DNA of 51,676 nucleotides. It comes from an uncultured Pelagibacteraceae bacterium. GTDB taxonomy: Bacteria; Pseudomonadota; Alphaproteobacteria; Pelagibacterales; Pelagibacteraceae. The notes below the pieces were generated by a model. It did no database searches and was not told the DNA's origin. It was given only the letters and a program-made list of their open reading frames with translations. Positions 8,334-16,904 of this stretch are shown in pieces (within the stretch, counting starts at the first letter, position 1; every line of letters starts with the position of its first letter). Where the stretch lies: positions 95,225-146,900 of the forward strand of contig CACOVP010000001.1 of the NCBI GenBank assembly GCA_902630665.1, in the 5' to 3' direction. A program made the position numbers and the translations under genes.

Positions 8334-9828
8334 TTCTTTTAAAAAAACTTTTATATATTTGCCACCCTATTATAAATAAAATAGTCATCATTATAATTAA
8401 TGTTAATGGTCTATCCCAAAGAAATGTCCACGAACCATCACTAATTAACAGAGATCTCCTTAAATTCTCTTCCATTAATCCTCCTAAGACAAAAGCAAGA
8501 ATTAATGGTGGCATGGGAAAATCATATAAACGTAGAATAGTTGCAACGACTGCTATTCCGATCATCATGTAAATATCGAAATTATTAAATGACATTAGAT
8601 AAATTCCCGTGACTGAAAAAAATAAAATTAATGGAATTAAAAATGTTCTAGGTGTTGCTAATACTCTAGCAATATAAGGTATTAAAGGAAGATTTAGAAT
8701 TAAAAGTATTACCATTCCAATATACATCGACATTATAACTGACCAAAAAATTTCAGGATTAGTTTGATAAAGTCTTGGGCCTGGTTGAATTCCAAAACCA
8801 AGTAACGCTCCGAGCATCACTGCTGTTGTCCCGCTTCCAGGTATACCTAACGTAAGTAAAGGAACAAAAGATCCTGAACATGCTGCATTATTGGCTGTTT
8901 CTGGTGCAGCCAATCCATTCACACTTCCTTTTCCAAATTTTTGCTTTTCTTCATCATTAACAAAATTTCTCTCCATTCCGTATGCTAAAAAAGAGGCTAT
9001 TGTTGAACCCGCACCAGGCAGAACTCCAATGATAAAACCTAGTACTGACGAACGAGGAATAGTAGTCACCATCTTTTTTGTCTCGGTTTTATCTAATTTA
9101 ATTGAGCCTAGTTGAGATAATGAAATTTGTTTTGCCACTCTTGTTGGATCATTTGCTTTAAAGATTATAGTAAGAGCCTCGCTCATCGCAAAAGTTGCCA
9201 TTACTACTAGGACAAAGCTTATACCATCTGATAAATTCATATTTTGAAATGTAAATCTTGGAATATCTGAGAGAGTATCTTGGCCAACACTTGCTAACAT
9301 TAATCCGAGGACTACCATCATCATTGCTTTTAAAAAATGACCTTTTGCTGAAAAGGCTGATACTGCAGTTAGACCTAAAATCATCAAACCAAAATAATCT
9401 GGGGACCTAAAAGCTAAACTCACTTTTGATAAACTTGGTGCTGCAATCAAGAGAAATATTGCTGCAATTGTTCCGCCTGCAAATGAACTATATGCTGCAA
9501 TCGCTAATGCCTTACCAGCTTTTCCTTGTTGGGCCATTGGATATCCATCAAATGAAGTTGCAACAGTTCCTGGTATTCCTGGTGCATTGATTAAAATTGA
9601 GGATGTAGACCCACCGAAAACTGCACCGTAGTAAACACCTGCCATTAAAATTAAACCTGTTGACGGTTCAAAGCCATAAGTAATAGGTATCATTAGTGCA
9701 ATTGCGGTCATTGGTCCTAAACCAGGAAGCATTCCAATTATGGTTCCAGCAAAACAACCAATCATAACCATCATTAAATTTTTCAATGAAAAAGCTGTTT
9801 CTAAACCAATTAGTATCCCTTCGATCAT
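8323..9828 (-). CDS. tctA: Tripartite tricarboxylate transporter large membrane subunit TctA
   Basis: 501-residue protein with about twelve membrane helices. It begins with 'LIGLETAFSLKNLMMVMIGCFAGTIIGMLPGLGPMTAIALMIPITYG' and contains 'YYGAVFGGSTSSILINAPGIPGTVATSFDGYPMAQQGKAGKALAIAA', 'GVLPGAGSTIASFLAYGMER' and 'AAPETANNAACSGSFVPLLTLGIPGSGTTAVMLGAL', the diagnostic duplicated TctA motifs. It is the channel of a TTT secondary transporter for carboxylates. Its start overlaps tctB by 4 nt; tctC lies upstream. Confidence 0.95.
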   Translation of the reverse strand: MIEGILIGLETAFSLKNLMMVMIGCFAGTIIGMLPGLGPMTAIALMIPITYGFEPSTGLILMAGVYYGAVFGGSTSSILINAPGIPGTVATSFDGYPMAQQGKAGKALAIAAYSSFAGGTIAAIFLLIAAPSLSKVSLAFRSPDYFGLMILGLTAVSAFSAKGHFLKAMMMVVLGLMLASVGQDTLSDIPRFTFQNMNLSDGISFVLVVMATFAMSEALTIIFKANDPTRVAKQISLSQLGSIKLDKTETKKMVTTIPRSSVLGFIIGVLPGAGSTIASFLAYGMERNFVNDEEKQKFGKGSVNGLAAPETANNAACSGSFVPLLTLGIPGSGTTAVMLGALLGFGIQPGPRLYQTNPEIFWSVIMSMYIGMVILLILNLPLIPYIARVLATPRTFLIPLILFFSVTGIYLMSFNNFDIYMMIGIAVVATILRLYDFPMPPLILAFVLGGLMEENLRRSLLISDGSWTFLWDRPLTLIIMMTILFIIGWQIYKSFFKRTTT

Positions 9829-10295
9829 CCCATAACTCCAATATATTGTAAAAATGGATCACGAAGATAAATATTTAATAATCCGTGGAGGAGATACATA
9901 AATATCGCTACGAAAGGAAATGATAAAAGAAATATCCATAACCACTTCCTTTCACCTAAAATGATATAAGATAAAACTAAAAAAATAGAAGTTGATAAAA
10001 AATATCCTACTCTTAAAATTGTTAGTCCATACAAAACCATAAGAATAACTAACGTAATTGTTTTTTTATAATCTAAAACTTTTAAATTTACCTTTGAAGG
10101 TCTTGTTTCTGGTAAAATAATATAAAGAGCTGAAAATATTAAACCTGTATAACCTAAGTAAATTGGGAACGTCTTTGCATTGAAAGCTGCATTTTCATCA
10201 AAAGTAAAAACTTGAATTTGATACGCTGTGTAAAGATAAAAACCTGAAAAAATAAAAAAGAGCAGTGAAATAATCTTTGAAGGACTAATTTTCAC
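9825..10295 (-). CDS. tctB: Tripartite tricarboxylate transporter small subunit TctB
   Basis: 156-residue protein with four predicted membrane helices, the size and topology of the poorly conserved TctB subunit. 'FNAKTFPIYLGYTGLIFSALYII' in the first third and 'LRVGYFLSTSIFLVLSYIILGERKW' further on fit the family. Its position between tctC (18-nt gap) and tctA (4-nt overlap) makes the call firm. It acts in the inner membrane with TctA. Confidence 0.88.
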   Translation of the reverse strand: MKISPSKIISLLFFIFSGFYLYTAYQIQVFTFDENAAFNAKTFPIYLGYTGLIFSALYIILPETRPSKVNLKVLDYKKTITLVILMVLYGLTILRVGYFLSTSIFLVLSYIILGERKWLWIFLLSFPFVAIFMYLLHGLLNIYLRDPFLQYIGVMG

Positions 10296-10313
10296 TGCTC
10301 TTTCCTTAAGTAT

Positions 10314-11306
10314 CTATTTAATTACGCCTAAATTTTTTAACAAACCAGTCATTTCAACTGTTTGTTTTTCTAAAAATTTAACGAATTTTTTGTCTGGGTT
10401 ATAAATATTTACCCAAGCATTTCTTTTTCTGACTGCTTCCCATTCAGGTGTTTTTTGAACATCGCCCAACATTTTTGCAATTTTCTTTCTCTCACCATCA
10501 CTCATACCTGGAGGGCCAAAGAAACCTCTCCAATTTACGAAGATTGCGTTTGTACCTTGCTCTTTTAAAGTTGGAACATCTGGAGCATCAGCAACTCTGT
10601 TTGGAGCTGTAATACCAAGAATTTTTACTTGATCTCTAGCGCCCATTACTTCACCTAAACCAGTTGAAAGGATTTGAGTTTCGCCTGATAAAAGTCCTGC
10701 TAAAGCCTTACCACCTGCATCATAAGGAATGTAAACAACATCATTTGGATTAGCACCAGCTTCTTTAAATGCTAAAGCACCAATTAAATGGTCCATGCTT
10801 CCTCTAACAGATCCACCAGCCATTTTTACAGACTTAGGATTTGCTTTGTAAGCAGCTACTACATCTTTCCAAGAGTTGTATGGTGAATTTTTTGCAGTAA
10901 CGATTGCACCGTAATCACCAATTACACCAGCTATTGGCACAACATCTTTATAAGATGTAACCTTAGCTGCGTTCTTTTTATCTACATAACCAGAGTGTCT
11001 AGTTATTGATCTAAGAACTAATGGAGTAGATTGAACTAAAATCGTATCTGAAGGTTTTGTATTTATCATGTATGATAAAGCTTTTCCTCCACCACCACCT
11101 GACATGTTTTCAAATGATGCGCTATTTAAAAATCCAGCTTTAGTTAAAGCTTCACCAGTTCCTCTAGCAGTTCCATCCCAACCACCGCCAGCACCACCAC
11201 CAATTACAAAGTGTAATTTGTCAGCAGCGAAAGATGTGTTTGAAACTGAAGTTAAAAGAACAGTTGCGAAAACTAGGCTGATAAGTTTTTTGAACTTATT
11301 GAACAT
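10314..11306 (-). CDS. tctC: Tripartite tricarboxylate transporter binding protein TctC (Bug family)
   Basis: 330-residue periplasmic binding protein with a signal peptide (about residues 1-27, ending SFAA). 'LHFVIGGGAGGGWDGTARGTGEALTKAGF' is the Bug-type opening that wraps the ligand carboxylate, and 'VYIPYDAGGKALAGLLSGETQI', 'VKILGITAPNRVADAPDVPTLKEQG' and 'WRGFFGPPGMSDGERKKIA' complete the family pattern. It delivers a carboxylate to TctAB. Adjacency to the glutarate hydroxylase gene suggests glutarate or a related diacid, which is inference. The leader is purine-rich (AGGGGGAAATA) immediately before the ATG. Confidence 0.92.
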   Translation of the reverse strand: MFNKFKKLISLVFATVLLTSVSNTSFAADKLHFVIGGGAGGGWDGTARGTGEALTKAGFLNSASFENMSGGGGGKALSYMINTKPSDTILVQSTPLVLRSITRHSGYVDKKNAAKVTSYKDVVPIAGVIGDYGAIVTAKNSPYNSWKDVVAAYKANPKSVKMAGGSVRGSMDHLIGALAFKEAGANPNDVVYIPYDAGGKALAGLLSGETQILSTGLGEVMGARDQVKILGITAPNRVADAPDVPTLKEQGTNAIFVNWRGFFGPPGMSDGERKKIAKMLGDVQKTPEWEAVRKRNAWVNIYNPDKKFVKFLEKQTVEMTGLLKNLGVIK

Positions 11307-11336
11307 TATTTCCCCCTGTGTTTATTAATTATTCAT

Positions 11337-11365
11337 ATTAAAATAAATAACTAATCTAGAGTCAA
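11337..11365 (-). promoter_or_regulatory. Putative promoter of tctCBA
   Basis: On the minus strand TTGACT (11360-11365), 17 nt, then TTTAAT (11337-11342). A transcript from here would have about 24 nt of leader, including the AGGGGGAAATA ribosome-binding sequence. The same spacing and -10 box occur before the second Liv binding-protein gene. Confidence 0.5.
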
Positions 11366-11372
11366 CTGGGTA

Positions 11373-12269
11373 TTAATGAAAAAAAGTTCCTCTAATTCTA
11401 AGTAATTCTCTTGATAACCCAGAATGCTCTTTAAAAGCTTTTCTTCCATGCAACCAAAAATAGTTATTTGAGAAAATTGTTGATCCGACGGGTAGTGGAA
11501 AGCTTATTTTATTTTTACTTTGTTCTAAAGCGTCTGATAATTTTTGTAAAAATAAACCTTGTTTCATATTTTTGGGTTCAGGAAATTGATCAATATAGGA
11601 AATAATAGGTTTACCATTCTTATCTTTTGAAAAAACAGGATGTTCTACTTTATAATCAACGTTTTTACTTTTTGGAGATCCCCATACGAAATCTTCTTGA
11701 CCCACAGGATCATTACTTAAATCTTCCAAGTGTTCCCAATCATCTAGATGTAAAATTACACTTTCTCCTCCACCTACATTCTGTTCTTCCATTTTGGTCA
11801 TTATAATCCAATCAGTTTTCTCTTTTACATATGTTCCATCCGTATGAAGATCTAAATTTGTATAAGCCTTCCTTAGATAAGAGTCGCTGCTATCTTGGTG
11901 TTTTACGTGGAATCTTGCGTAATATTTCCCAGTCATAGAGTCGAAGTTTGGGTTGCCAACTAGATAAGCGAGACCTGTTGAAAGCTTGACTAAAAAATCT
12001 TTATCAAATTTCTTATTTTTAATATCAGGCTCAACGATTGCAGTCCCGGTTTTTCGATCATTAAGAATTTCACTCAAAGTTTTACTCAGTTTATTTTGAA
12101 ACACCTCATCTAAGCTTTTTGCCAAGCTAAATCTAGAGAATGGTTTGTATTCTAAAGATAAAATTGAATGTTTTTTAAAAGGAAAAACCAATCTATCTAG
12201 GTCGCTTTCATTTAACTTAATTACACGAACTCTTTTAGAATTATTATGATCTGAAATCAAAAAACTCAT
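11373..12269 (-). CDS. glaH: Glutarate 2-hydroxylase (CsiD/GlaH-like Fe(II)/2-oxoglutarate dioxygenase)
   Basis: 298-residue protein closely resembling E. coli CsiD/GlaH, which hydroxylates glutarate to L-2-hydroxyglutarate in lysine breakdown. The segment 'YYARFHVKHQDSSDSYLRKAY' (about 117-136), the Fe ligands H142 and D144 in LHTDGTY, and H274 in FWLHGRKAF are all present; the H142-H274 interval of 132 equals the E. coli H160-H292 interval. 'SRELLRIRG' (about 286-294) supplies the 2-oxoglutarate-binding arginine. The N-terminus is about 25 residues shorter than in E. coli. The start codon follows directly on the stop of a 23-codon ORF. No lhgO partner lies in the window. Confidence 0.88.
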   Translation of the reverse strand: MSFLISDHNNSKRVRVIKLNESDLDRLVFPFKKHSILSLEYKPFSRFSLAKSLDEVFQNKLSKTLSEILNDRKTGTAIVEPDIKNKKFDKDFLVKLSTGLAYLVGNPNFDSMTGKYYARFHVKHQDSSDSYLRKAYTNLDLHTDGTYVKEKTDWIIMTKMEEQNVGGGESVILHLDDWEHLEDLSNDPVGQEDFVWGSPKSKNVDYKVEHPVFSKDKNGKPIISYIDQFPEPKNMKQGLFLQKLSDALEQSKNKISFPLPVGSTIFSNNYFWLHGRKAFKEHSGLSRELLRIRGTFFH

Positions 12270-12341
12270 TTAATCAATAGTTCCCATGATCCATAAAACA
12301 ATAAATATTGCTAATATTGGTTCCATTTTTAATTTTACCAT
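12270..12341 (-). CDS. Tiny hydrophobic ORF (23 codons) between azlD and glaH
   Basis: A 23-codon reading frame starts 3 nt after the azlD stop and its TAA directly abuts the glaH ATG (TAAATG). The product is Met-Val-Lys-Leu-Lys followed by MEPILAIFIVLWIMGTID, a single hydrophobic segment. It could be a one-pass membrane microprotein or a translational link between azlD and glaH, since neither it nor glaH has a clear SD. An internal ATG at codon 6 is an alternative start. Whether it is translated is unproven. Confidence 0.4.
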   Translation of the reverse strand: MVKLKMEPILAIFIVLWIMGTID

Positions 12342-12344
12342 AAA

Positions 12345-12671
12345 TCAAATGTTAGTCAAAAAACTTAATAAAATTGCTGAAGCAATAGTAGGAATCACTA
12401 AATTTTTTTTAGATATTATAAATATAGCAATACAAGTGAAGAATACTATTAACCGTATTGTTAGCTCAGAGTCAGCTAAAACTCCAGCAGGAAATATTAT
12501 CATTCTTCCAAGTAATGCGGCCAAAGTTGAATAGGCAACGCAATTAAACCATTTAAAAATTTTCGATTTTACACTAACTTTTTCCGAGGTAAGTGCTCCC
12601 ATGAATCTAGATACATATGTAGCGATTGAAGTTGCTATGATTGCAAAAATTATAAGTTGACTACTTGCCAT
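12345..12671 (-). CDS. azlD: AzlD-family branched-chain amino-acid exporter small subunit
   Basis: Small protein with four hydrophobic segments. 'ATSIATYVSRFMGAL' near the N-terminus and 'FNCVAYSTLAALLGRMIIFPAG' are AzlD hallmarks. I place the start at the ATG at 12671 (MASSQL, 108 residues), which has GGAGAAAAAG just upstream, rather than at a TTG eight codons earlier. The start lies inside the end of azlC (11-nt overlap). AzlC and AzlD together export branched-chain amino acids and analogues across the inner membrane. Confidence 0.85.
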   Translation of the reverse strand: MASSQLIIFAIIATSIATYVSRFMGALTSEKVSVKSKIFKWFNCVAYSTLAALLGRMIIFPAGVLADSELTIRLIVFFTCIAIFIISKKNLVIPTIASAILLSFLTNI

Positions 12672-13365
12672 CTTTTTCTCCAAATAAATAACCAATAGTT
12701 CCTGCTATCAATCCAGCAAATAATAATGACCACTCAGTAGAAAATAAATAAATTACTGGTCCTAAAGTTGTTCCTAAAATTACCGAAACTGATATGGCTA
12801 TATTTTTCATAGCACCTATCATCATACAAAAGAAATATATTGGATTAACAATTGCTAATCCAATTAACATTTCTTTATTTAAAAAATCTGCTGCTAAGTA
12901 CCCTATAACTGTCATAAGCACAGCTGTTAACCAAGTTCCAGTACCTATGCCTATCCAAAAATCTATTCGATATTTTGCATTAATCTTTTTATAAGAATCT
13001 TTAGCTATTAACCACGAAGAGACTGCAAGAAAGTGGCAAGACAAATAATATTTCCACTTGGGTTGGGATTTATGCTCAAGTAAAGGAAATAAAGAAACTG
13101 TCATTGGATAAAGTCTAAAATTAACTAACCAAACTGCTATAAAAATATTTACGATAGATGCACCTAATAATAATGACTCCGCCATTACTAATTGTCCAGG
13201 TAATGCATATGTAAAAAAACTTGAGGCTGCACTCTGTTGAATGTTAAATCCAGCATCTTTGAGTAAAGCGCCTAAAGCAACAAAACACGCTGCTAAAGGT
13301 AGCGCCGGACTTCTTGCACCTTTTAGAGATTTTAAACCTGTTAAGAAAGCTTGCGAGTTAATCAT
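12661..13365 (-). CDS. azlC: AzlC-family branched-chain amino-acid exporter large subunit
   Basis: 234-residue membrane protein. 'GLKSLKGARSPALPLAACFVALGALLKDAGFN', 'ASSFFTYALPGQLVMAESLLLGASIVNIFIAVWLVNFRLYPMTVSLFPLL' and 'FWIGIGTGTWLTAVLMTVIGY' follow the AzlC pattern, with about six membrane helices. It overlaps the end of the upstream livF by 4 nt, so the exporter is translationally tied to an importer of the Liv type. With AzlD it would relieve excess of imported branched-chain or similar amino acids. Confidence 0.88.
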   Translation of the reverse strand: MINSQAFLTGLKSLKGARSPALPLAACFVALGALLKDAGFNIQQSAASSFFTYALPGQLVMAESLLLGASIVNIFIAVWLVNFRLYPMTVSLFPLLEHKSQPKWKYYLSCHFLAVSSWLIAKDSYKKINAKYRIDFWIGIGTGTWLTAVLMTVIGYLAADFLNKEMLIGLAIVNPIYFFCMMIGAMKNIAISVSVILGTTLGPVIYLFSTEWSLLFAGLIAGTIGYLFGEKDGK

Positions 13366-14147
13366 CCACCAAGGAATAATCTTCCTACGTCTGGATTTTT
13401 TAAAAGATCATCCCCTTTACCTGCAATAGCTGTTTGACCAGAAACTAAAACATACCCTATATCTGCAAACTCTAAACCTTTTTTTGCGTTTTGTTCTACA
13501 AGTATTATTGTTTTCTTCTCTGCTTTTTGCAGATCCTCTAAAATTTCAAATACCATATTTATATATTTTGGTTCTAGACCAATTGATGGTTCATCTACTA
13601 ATAAAACTGACGGCTTCATAACTAATGCTCTTGAAATTTCTAATAATCTTCTCTCACCGCCTGATAAAACTTTTGCAGGTTGATTTCTTCTATTTCTTAA
13701 TCTCTCATATTTTTGAAAAATTCTCTCAGCTTCCTCGTAAGCTTCGTCCTGTTTATCTTTAATATATCCTCCCATTAAAAGATTTTCCTCAACTGTCATA
13801 TCAGGAAATACTGAGTTATCTTGTAATATATAAGCTATGCCCACTTTACTTAGTTTTTGCGCAGGAGTTAATTTAGTTATTTCGTTTCCATCTAATTCAA
13901 TTTTTCCTTCAAAAATATTTGTGAAACCATATATTGAATGAAGAATTGTAGATTTTCCCGCACCGTTAGGCCCTATTAAACATAACGATTGAGCTTTACT
14001 AACTGTTAGGTCAAAATTATGTAGTATCTCCATTTTTCCATAGCCAGCATTTAAGCCTCTTATGGTTAGATGAACGTCGTTAGGAGATAATTTGTTTAAA
14101 TCTTCTAAACCAGGTGCTTTTCCTAGAACATCGTATTGATTTGCCAT
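13362..14147 (-). CDS. livF: Second Liv-type ABC transporter ATPase (LivF-like)
   Basis: 261-residue ATPase with Walker A GPNGAGKST (about 58-66), signature LSGGERRLLEI and Walker B VLLVDEPSIGLEP, plus LVEQNAKKGLEF typical of LivF. A roughly 28-residue N-terminal extension precedes the usual start; an internal site could be the true start, but the ATG overlaps the livG stop by one nucleotide, which supports it. It is paralogous to, and clearly different from, the LivF at 2362-3081. Confidence 0.9.
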   Translation of the reverse strand: MANQYDVLGKAPGLEDLNKLSPNDVHLTIRGLNAGYGKMEILHNFDLTVSKAQSLCLIGPNGAGKSTILHSIYGFTNIFEGKIELDGNEITKLTPAQKLSKVGIAYILQDNSVFPDMTVEENLLMGGYIKDKQDEAYEEAERIFQKYERLRNRRNQPAKVLSGGERRLLEISRALVMKPSVLLVDEPSIGLEPKYINMVFEILEDLQKAEKKTIILVEQNAKKGLEFADIGYVLVSGQTAIAGKGDDLLKNPDVGRLFLGG

Positions 14148-14881
14148 TACTGCGCTCCTAAATAAGCATCAACAACTCGCTTATCATTTTTAATTTGATC
14201 TGGAGAACCCTCTGCTAGCATTTTACCATGGGCTAAACAGAAAATTTTTTGAGCTAAACTCATAATTACTTTCATATTGTGCTCTATCACTAATAAAGTA
14301 ATTCCATAATCTTTATTTATTTTAATTAATCTATCTATAATTCCGTTAATTAAAGTTGGATTAATTCCAGCTGTAGGCTCGTCTAATAAAAGCATTTTAG
14401 GCTCATTCATTAAAGCCATTGCTAATTCTAGTAATTTTTGTTGTCCAAATGATAAATCACCTGCTCTCAAATTTCTTTTTTGATAAAGACCTACAAAGTT
14501 TAAAATATTTTCTGCTTTCTCAGTAAGTTCAGCAGGTACTTTTGCAAAAATAAATCCAGAGTCACTAGCTTTGTGACTTATTAGCATATTCTCTACACAA
14601 TTAAGTTTTGAGTAAATTCTTGTTTGTTGAAAGGTTCTTAACAAACCAAGTTTAGCAACTGCTGGCACAGGCATTTCAGAAACTTCTGTATTATCAAATA
14701 CAATTGATCCTTTATCAATCGGATGAGTTCCAACAATAGAATTAAATAAAGTAGTTTTACCTGAACCATTAGGTCCTATTAAACCAACGATAGAACCCTG
14801 TTCTACCGAAACAGAAATATCTACGTTAGCTTGAACACCTCCAAAAGATTTACTTACATTTTTGACTTGTAAAATGCTCAT
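14147..14881 (-). CDS. livG: Second Liv-type ABC transporter ATPase (LivG-like)
   Basis: 244-residue ATPase. Walker A is GPNGSGKTT (about 36-44), the signature is the LivG-type 'DLSFGQQKLLELAMAL', Walker B is MLLLDEPTAGINP and the H-loop LLVIEHNMKVIM. 'LLRTFQQTRIYSKLNCVENMLISHK' corresponds to the LivG Q-loop region. The start overlaps the livM stop by 4 nt. It couples ATP hydrolysis to import through the permeases encoded just upstream. Confidence 0.9.
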   Translation of the reverse strand: MSILQVKNVSKSFGGVQANVDISVSVEQGSIVGLIGPNGSGKTTLFNSIVGTHPIDKGSIVFDNTEVSEMPVPAVAKLGLLRTFQQTRIYSKLNCVENMLISHKASDSGFIFAKVPAELTEKAENILNFVGLYQKRNLRAGDLSFGQQKLLELAMALMNEPKMLLLDEPTAGINPTLINGIIDRLIKINKDYGITLLVIEHNMKVIMSLAQKIFCLAHGKMLAEGSPDQIKNDKRVVDAYLGAQ

Positions 14882-15942
14882 TTTAATTCCACCTGTGCTT
14901 TACGATCTTTTTCATCTATCACTTCACCAAATCTTTCAGGATATTTTTCTCGCAACCAACCCATTAATCCTTCTGGGAAATAAACAACGATTACAACAAT
15001 TAAAACTCCTAGCGCAACATATTGCCAACCTAATATTAATGTCCAAAGACCTTCCTTGAAGAAATGGAATAAAGTTGCGCCAATTACTGGACCCCATAAA
15101 GTTCCTTTTCCACCAAGTATTGCCATCAGAACCATGAATACTCCCATCTCTCTTCCGTCAAAAGCAACATCAGTTGAGTCTATATATCCAATTAGTCCTC
15201 CCATAATTCCACCAGCGAGACCACAGAAGAATGCAGAACACATCCAACCTACAATTTTATATTTCATAGTTTGAATACCCATTGCTTCTGCTTTATCTTC
15301 ATTATCTCTTATCGCATTTAAAATTAATCTAAATCTGGAACCGTAAATGTATTTAACAAAAATAAATGTTCCGATTAATAATGCAAAACTTAAAAAATAG
15401 AAAAATTTTCCTCTAGCTTCTGCATCAACTATTTCTGCAGGAAAAGGTGGTGTGGTAAAACCTTGGCCAGCTCCAATAATTTCTATCCCTCCTGCTATCT
15501 CACCTGCTGCAATCCCTAAACCTAATGTACAAATAGCAAAGTAATGACCTCTCAAACCTAATATAGCGTAACCTATCGCACCTGCTATAATAGTTGGAAT
15601 AATAGCTGCAACCAATAATCCGACGCCTATACCTTGAAAATATTGTGCTGTTGTATGTACAAAAGTTTTTTCTCCACCACTTTCTGTCCATTCAGCTAAT
15701 GGGAAGAACATTCCTACTTGAACTGAAGCGGTTAAATACATTCCGAGACCATAGAAAAGAATATTTCCGAAGGTGTTGTAGCCCATTTCTCCACCTTGCA
15801 AGTTCCATGTCATCGCTAGAACGATCAAGACACAAAGATATGTAAGCTGAACTTTAAAAGCGGAAAATAAATATGGTGCAGCTAAACCTAAAATAATTAA
15901 GCCAGAGTATAAAATTAAATCTTTTTGTTTTACTTTTTCCAT
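14878..15942 (-). CDS. livM: Second Liv-type ABC transporter permease (LivM-like)
   Basis: 354-residue permease with about ten hydrophobic segments. 'LIVLAMTWNLQGGEMGYNTFGNILFYGLGMYLTASV' replaces the usual 'GLSxGxxSLGHxAFxGxGAY', and 'LRGHYFAICTLGLGIAAGEI', 'RLILNAIRDNEDKAEAMGIQTMKYK' (coupling helix) and 'AILGGKGTLWGPVIGATLF' complete the family. A roughly 20-residue hydrophilic insert (WTESGGEKTFVHTTAQ) sits between early helices. The unusual core suggests a ligand different from that of the first Liv system. It follows livH without a gap. Confidence 0.9.
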   Translation of the reverse strand: MEKVKQKDLILYSGLIILGLAAPYLFSAFKVQLTYLCVLIVLAMTWNLQGGEMGYNTFGNILFYGLGMYLTASVQVGMFFPLAEWTESGGEKTFVHTTAQYFQGIGVGLLVAAIIPTIIAGAIGYAILGLRGHYFAICTLGLGIAAGEIAGGIEIIGAGQGFTTPPFPAEIVDAEARGKFFYFLSFALLIGTFIFVKYIYGSRFRLILNAIRDNEDKAEAMGIQTMKYKIVGWMCSAFFCGLAGGIMGGLIGYIDSTDVAFDGREMGVFMVLMAILGGKGTLWGPVIGATLFHFFKEGLWTLILGWQYVALGVLIVVIVVYFPEGLMGWLREKYPERFGEVIDEKDRKAQVELK

Positions 15943-16836
15943 TTATTTCAGATATTCCCTTTTTCTCGAAAGTTTAAATCTTCTGTAAACTAATATTAAG
16001 ACTAGTAGTAAAAATACGGCACCTATTCTAAATTCTGTTCCTAAAATATAATCAGCAAATTCCTCAAAAAGTCCTAACCCCATCCCTGAAACCGCTACAG
16101 CAGGTAAGTTTCCAAGACCTGCAACAATAACTATCATGAAAGATCTTACTGTATATGGAAGCCCTACATAAGGGTGAAGTGTTAAAGTTATTGAAATTAA
16201 AGCTCCTGCGATTCCACACAGCGCAGCATTAATTCCAAACGTTGCAGCATAAACTTTTTCTGTATCTACACCTAAAATTTTCGCAGCCCTAGCATTTTGT
16301 GCTGTAGCTCTTATAGCTCTTCCAAGTTTAGATTTCCTCATATAAATAACTAGAGCTACTGCGTATAACACGCTGATAAAAGCAGAGAATATTTTTGAAT
16401 TTGGTAAGGTTACTGAATTATCAAATAACATTGTTGTTCCGTATTCAGACTGTGCAACAACTACGTCTGCACCAAAAATAAAATTCATTAATTGTTGGAA
16501 AACAATAGCTATTCCAAAAGTTGCTAAAATTGAAATAAATAAGTCTCGGTCTACAACTTTATTAATGACAAGTTTATAAAGTCCCCATCCAACAAAAAAC
16601 ATTATAATCGGAGAAATAATAACTCCCCAAGCAGGATGAATTCCCCAGAGATAAATAGTGTATGCGATATAGCCCCCAAGAATAACTAAATCACCTTGTG
16701 CAATGTTAATTATATTCATCACACCCCACTGAAGTGCCATGCCGTATGCTATTAACGCAAATAATATACCTAAAAGAATACCATCCAGTGATGCCTGGAC
16801 CATTAACATTGGAGCTTTAAAAATAAGAAAGTCCAT
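15943..16836 (-). CDS. livH: Second Liv-type ABC transporter permease (LivH-like)
   Basis: 297-residue permease with about eight helices. 'QASLDGILLGILFALIAYGMALQWGVMNIINIAQGDLVILGGYIAY' is the LivH opening, with IAQGD in place of FAHGD; 'GRAIRATAQNARAAKILGVDTEKVYA' is the coupling segment. It pairs with the LivM-like protein. A terminator hairpin at 16859-16886 separates it from the upstream binding-protein gene, so permease transcripts would come from partial read-through. Confidence 0.9.
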   Translation of the reverse strand: MDFLIFKAPMLMVQASLDGILLGILFALIAYGMALQWGVMNIINIAQGDLVILGGYIAYTIYLWGIHPAWGVIISPIIMFFVGWGLYKLVINKVVDRDLFISILATFGIAIVFQQLMNFIFGADVVVAQSEYGTTMLFDNSVTLPNSKIFSAFISVLYAVALVIYMRKSKLGRAIRATAQNARAAKILGVDTEKVYAATFGINAALCGIAGALISITLTLHPYVGLPYTVRSFMIVIVAGLGNLPAVAVSGMGLGLFEEFADYILGTEFRIGAVFLLLVLILVYRRFKLSRKREYLK

Positions 16837-16858
16837 AAAATTTCAAAACTTATAAAAG

Positions 16859-16886
16859 AAAAGCCCCTAGAAAACTAGGGGCTTTT
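16859..16886 (-). terminator. Intercistronic terminator after the second Liv binding protein
   Basis: A perfect 12-bp stem (16859-16870 with 16875-16886) with an AAAA loop. On the minus strand its arm ends in GCTTTT followed by CTTTTATAAG. It lies 18 nt past the binding-protein stop and before livH. Such placement would lower permease and ATPase expression relative to the abundant binding protein. Confidence 0.85.
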
Positions 16887-16904
16887 CAAATTATTCAGAA
16901 GTTA

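Noticed and set aside
12286..12534. 82-codon plus-strand frame antisense to azlD
   Set aside because: azlD has family motifs and proper coupling to azlC; the antisense product resembles no family and has no SD.
12672..12695. TTG start eight codons upstream for azlD
   Set aside because: The ATG at 12671 has a good GGAG-type SD and fits the family start.
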